64,000 bases of DNA from the NCBI GenBank assembly GCA_934141475.1, contig CAKPCG010000004.1, positions 1 through 64,000 on the forward strand. The letters run 5' to 3'. Below the pieces are notes generated by a model. That model did not search any database. It was given only the letters and a program-made list of their open reading frames with translations, and was not told the DNA's origin. Position numbers and translations under genes: made by a program. This document shows, piece after piece, positions 61,082 through 64,000 of the stretch. The stretch comes from an uncultured Clostridia bacterium (GTDB taxonomy: Bacteria; Bacillota; Clostridia; TANB77; CAG-508). How positions within the stretch are numbered: position 1 is the first letter of the stretch; every line of letters starts with the position of its first letter.

Positions 61082-62761
61082 ATGCAAAAAAAAGGATACG
61101 TAAGTTTTGTATTACATGCACATCTTCCATTTATTCACCACCCAGAAAGTAATGATTATTTAGAAGAATCATGGCTATATGAAGCAATTTCAGAAACATA
61201 TATACCACTACTTAAAAATTTTAAAAGATTAGTAGACGAAAATGTCAAATTTAGAATAACAATGTCAATGACTCCTCCTCTACTTTCAATGTTGGACAAT
61301 AAATTATTACAACAAAAATATATTAACTACCTAGAAAATCTAATTGAATTATCTGAAAAAGAAATAAAAAGAACCACATTTAATGAGAAAATGAACAATC
61401 TTTCAAAATATTATTATGAGAGATATTCTGAAGATTTAAGATTATTTAGAGATGAATTTAAATGTGATTTGATATCTCAGTTTAAACATTTCCAAGATAT
61501 TGGTGTATTAGAAATTATAACATGTGGTGCAACTCATGGATATTTCCCAATCTTATATGTAAATGAAAAAACTGTTAGAGCTCAAATTGCAGTTGGTGTT
61601 CAAACATATGAAAGATATTTCGGAAAAAAACCTCGTGGAATTTGGCTACCAGAATGTGGATATGTTCCTGAAGCAGATAAATATTTAAGAGAATTCGGAG
61701 TTGATTATGCAATTGTTGAAACTCATGGAGTTTTATATGCTAATCCTACTCCTATTTACGGCACACTTGCCCCTATCGTTTCTCCTCAGGGATTTACTGT
61801 TTTTGGAAGAGACATGGAATCTTCTAGGCAAGTTTGGAGTTCTATAAATGGCTACCCAGGAGATTATAACTATAGAGATTTCTATAGAGATATTGGTTAT
61901 GAAGCTGATTATGAATACATAAAGCCTTATATAGCACATAATGGTGTTAGAGTTCACACTGGTATAAAATATCATAGAATCACAGGAGACACCGACAATA
62001 AAGATATTTATGATATTAGATGGGCTAAAGATTCTGCTGAAAGACAAGCTGGACATTTTTTAAATTCTAGAACCGAACAAATTGAAAATGCGGCAAAATA
62101 TATGAACAAACCTCCTATTGTACTTTGCCCATATGATGCTGAACTTTATGGTCATTGGTGGTATGAAGGTCCATATTGGTTATATATATTATTTAAAAAA
62201 ATTTACTATGATGAATGTAATTTTGAGCTTATTACACCTTCTGAATATATGGACAAATATCCAGAAATTCAACAATGTCAACCATGTAGATCAAGTTGGG
62301 GTGCAAATGGTTATAGTGAAGTTTGGCTTAACCCTTCAAACGATTATGCACACAAACATTTACATACAGCAGGAGACAGAATGTGTGAACTGGCTTATAA
62401 ATTTAGAGATTCATTTGAAACTTTAAACAATTTTGAAAATCAAATACAAGAACTAAAAAAAGATAAAAAACCTATAAATACAATCACTTCATCTTTAAAA
62501 TATAAAACTGCAAAATTACAGGTTAGAGCCTTAAATCAAGCAGCTCGCGAACTACTTTTAGCACAAAGTAGCGATTGGCTATTTATCATTACTAATAACA
62601 CAATGGTAGATTATGCACATAGAAGAATTAAAGACCATATTGGTAGATTTACTAGACTTTATAATGAATTGAATTCTAATAAAATTGATAGAAAGTTTTT
62701 AAAAGAAATTGAGGAAAAAGATTGTGTTTTCCCAGATATTGATTATAGAATTTATTTATAG
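61082..62761 (+). CDS. GH57 1,4-alpha-glucan branching enzyme (DUF1957 type)
   Basis: 559 residues. It begins KGYVSFVLHAHLPFIHHPES, the GH57 first conserved region. The catalytic nucleophile Glu is in GIWLPECGYVPEADKYL and the acid/base Asp in LCPYDAELYGHWWYEGP. The DUF1957 C-terminal helices (CELAYKFRDSFETLNN; NQAARELLLAQSSDWLFII) are present. It would add alpha-1,6 branches to glycogen-like glucan in the cytoplasm. GGAG lies farther upstream than usual (about 28 bases), so the start or leader may be special. Confidence 0.92.
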   Translation: MQKKGYVSFVLHAHLPFIHHPESNDYLEESWLYEAISETYIPLLKNFKRLVDENVKFRITMSMTPPLLSMLDNKLLQQKYINYLENLIELSEKEIKRTTFNEKMNNLSKYYYERYSEDLRLFRDEFKCDLISQFKHFQDIGVLEIITCGATHGYFPILYVNEKTVRAQIAVGVQTYERYFGKKPRGIWLPECGYVPEADKYLREFGVDYAIVETHGVLYANPTPIYGTLAPIVSPQGFTVFGRDMESSRQVWSSINGYPGDYNYRDFYRDIGYEADYEYIKPYIAHNGVRVHTGIKYHRITGDTDNKDIYDIRWAKDSAERQAGHFLNSRTEQIENAAKYMNKPPIVLCPYDAELYGHWWYEGPYWLYILFKKIYYDECNFELITPSEYMDKYPEIQQCQPCRSSWGANGYSEVWLNPSNDYAHKHLHTAGDRMCELAYKFRDSFETLNNFENQIQELKKDKKPINTITSSLKYKTAKLQVRALNQAARELLLAQSSDWLFIITNNTMVDYAHRRIKDHIGRFTRLYNELNSNKIDRKFLKEIEEKDCVFPDIDYRIYL

Positions 62762-62821
62762 TTTTTAGGTAGTAGTTTTTATTTATGACAGTTTTTATTT
62801 ATAAATTTTATGAATACTTCT

Positions 62822-62859
62822 TACAAGTTTTGTATATACTTTTTATATCAAAACTTGTA
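62822..62859 (+). promoter_or_regulatory. Perfect inverted repeat just before the sspH ribosome site
   Basis: TACAAGTTTTG (62822-62832) and CAAAACTTGTA (62849-62859), 16-base loop, running directly into GGAGG. Could be a repressor site or an mRNA hairpin controlling spore-specific translation. Confidence 0.5.
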
Positions 62860-62871
62860 GGAGGTTTTTTT

Positions 62872-63042
62872 ATGGATATTAATCGTATAAATAGTATTTT
62901 GTCTAATGATGAAAAATTTGATGTTTTTTATGAAGACAGACCTGTTTGGATACAAGGTGTTTCTAAGAATATTGCTAAAATTGGATTTGTAGATAATTTT
63001 GAAGAACTTGATGTTAAGATTTCTGAATTGTATGAAAAATAA
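62872..63042 (+). CDS. sspH: H-type small acid-soluble spore protein
   Basis: 56 residues from ATG at 62872 (TAGGAGG, 7 bases upstream). MDINRINSILSNDEKFDVFYEDRPVWIQGV matches the SspH pattern M-x2-x-R-I-x2-I-L-x-S-x(7)-V-x-Y-x2-x-P-V-W-I-Q. SspH-type SASPs accumulate in the forespore in Bacillus; other clostridia carry them too. It supports a sporulating host. Confidence 0.75.
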   Translation: MDINRINSILSNDEKFDVFYEDRPVWIQGVSKNIAKIGFVDNFEELDVKISELYEK

Positions 63043-63056
63043 TTTTTTAATGTGAT

Positions 63057-63101
63057 TAAATTCCCTGAAATTATTGGTTGTATAATAATTTTAGGGAATT
63101 T
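63057..63101. terminator. Bidirectional terminator after sspH
   Basis: TAAATTCCCT-GAAATTATT and AATAATTTT-AGGGAATTTA form an 18-bp stem with 7-base loop. It separates sspH from the convergent Rpn gene. Confidence 0.75.
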
Positions 63102-63138
63102 ATTAGTAAAATACTTTTGTTTTTTCAAACTTATTTTT

Positions 63139-63960
63139 TTATATATTTTTTAATTCTTCTAATGTTAAATTTGTTATTTTTTCAATTGTTTTTAAATCGA
63201 TTCCTTCTTCTTTCATTTTTTTAGCTAGTTCTAGTGTTTTTTGTTTTTCTCCTTGCTCTAATCCCTTATCAAATCCAGCAGCTTCAACAGCTTTTTGATC
63301 CATTATATATTTTTCTCTTAATTCTGCTAGATACCTTTCATGTTTATCTTGGCTTATTTCATCTAATATTTCTTTTGCCTTTTTTATTTCCTTATTTTCC
63401 ATATCAATCACCCTCGGATTATTTATAAATTTTACCCATTCAGCTAACTTTGTGTTGTTCTTATATTTCTCAAATTTTGGTAGTTCAATTATAACAATCT
63501 CTATGGCGTCTGTCAATATTATGTTTCCATAATCTTCTTCTCTTAAATTCCATTTGGATACATATTTTTTTATTTCTTTTAATGATGGGATTTCGTAATC
63601 TGTGATTAAAATTGCTATACTTTTTTCGAGTTCTAAATAATCTTTTCCTGATTTAATACTTTGTACATACATTTTACTGCAGTAGAATAAAATTCTTTTT
63701 TCTATATTTTTCTTATTTACTATTTGCATTTCTATATCGCAATCGATGCTACCCTCTATTTTGGCTTTTACGTCTAATATTCCTACTTTGTCGTCTAGCA
63801 TATCTTTGGGTAGAATTGTGTTTTCTTCTAGGATTATGTCTGTAATGTTTTGATTTAATATTGCACTTAAGAAATTTTTTGTTATCGATTCATTTCCTTG
63901 ACGTCCAAATATTCTTTTAAATACATAGTCTAGTTTTGGGTTTAGTAATTCTTGATTTAT
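63139..63960 (-). CDS. Rpn/PD-(D/E)XK nuclease family transposase-like protein, non-ATG start
   Basis: About 273 residues if translation starts at ATA (63960). The first residues would read (I)NQELLNPKLDYVFKRIFGRQGNES, the diagnostic Rpn start, then ILDVKAKIEG and DIEMQIVNKKN (catalytic D...ExQ of the PDDEXK core) and a C-terminal coiled coil with GFDKGLEQGEKQKTLELAKKMKEEG. The first in-frame ATG (63801) would delete the family N-terminus. GGAG lies 12 bases before the ATA, which occupies the position of the usual initiator, so ATG to ATA looks like a mutation. Rpn proteins are DNases linked to recombination and anti-phage defence. Confidence 0.75.
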   Translation of the reverse strand: MNQELLNPKLDYVFKRIFGRQGNESITKNFLSAILNQNITDIILEENTILPKDMLDDKVGILDVKAKIEGSIDCDIEMQIVNKKNIEKRILFYCSKMYVQSIKSGKDYLELEKSIAILITDYEIPSLKEIKKYVSKWNLREEDYGNIILTDAIEIVIIELPKFEKYKNNTKLAEWVKFINNPRVIDMENKEIKKAKEILDEISQDKHERYLAELREKYIMDQKAVEAAGFDKGLEQGEKQKTLELAKKMKEEGIDLKTIEKITNLTLEELKNI

Positions 63961-64000
63961 TTTTTATCACTTCTCCTTTTCACCTGGTTTTAATACCACT

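Overview
The window is low-GC, almost fully coding DNA. It reads as a spore-forming Clostridia-type Firmicute, probably an uncultured gut lineage. The basis is SpoVG, an H-type small acid-soluble spore protein, a BofC-like protein, a ClpC-type ATPase with an N-terminal zinc finger, a class D sortase with LPXTG-like substrates, dockerin/cohesin modules, and strong TTGACA/TATAAT promoters. No plasmid, phage or CRISPR structure is visible.

Layout. (1) 1-8.3 kb, minus strand: two prepilin-like surface proteins with nearly identical N-termini, a PstS-like binding protein with two tiny membrane proteins, two family 2 glycosyltransferases and a large O-antigen ligase/polymerase. (2) 8.4-14.7 kb: housekeeping genes (unknown small protein, zinc-ribbon protein, gpsA, plsY, clpC-like, pgsA, bofC-like). 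(3) 14.8-27.8 kb: two glycosyltransferases, comEC, an SH3/NlpC-P60 hydrolase, a calcium P-type ATPase, GtrA, Hsp33, SpoVG and two polyprenol-phosphate glycosyltransferases. (4) 27.9-38.5 kb: a probable operon of sortase substrate, sortase D, membrane protein, Wzz, tyrosine kinase and phosphatase, then a cohesin-LPKTG protein, a flippase and a membrane-bound DUF4832-type protein ending in a dockerin. (5) 38.5-51.6 kb: an exopolysaccharide locus (flippase, two polysaccharide pyruvyl transferases, glycosyltransferases, acyltransferase, EpsG-like polymerase, FrhB-like protein, initiating sugar transferase, VanZ, GalE). (6) 51.6-64 kb: YlmH, a tiny Cys-rich protein, U32 peptidase, tRNA with CAU anticodon, a compositionally odd small gene, a coiled-coil protein, acyl-CoA synthetase with TetR, DUF4912 plus GH57 branching enzyme, SspH and an Rpn-type nuclease.

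Main observation. Five genes are broken by frameshifts: a PstS-like gene, the O-antigen ligase (twice), clpC (twice), a pyruvyl transferase and a glycosyltransferase. All seven break points are the same event: an extra C directly in front of a glycine codon, GGA six times and GGT once, so that the zero frame reads CGG. Checking every CGG by eye, I found no other in-frame CGG codon in the window, although about ninety CGG triplets occur in the other two phases of genes. CGT, CGC and CGA are used for arginine. Skipping one C at each CGG restores the full-length protein and puts glycine back in recognisable family motifs. The simplest biological reading is that CGG has no decoding tRNA here and the ribosome steps +1 at it, so C insertions before glycine codons are tolerated. 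A systematic assembly error is the competing explanation and can be tested with reads and peptides.
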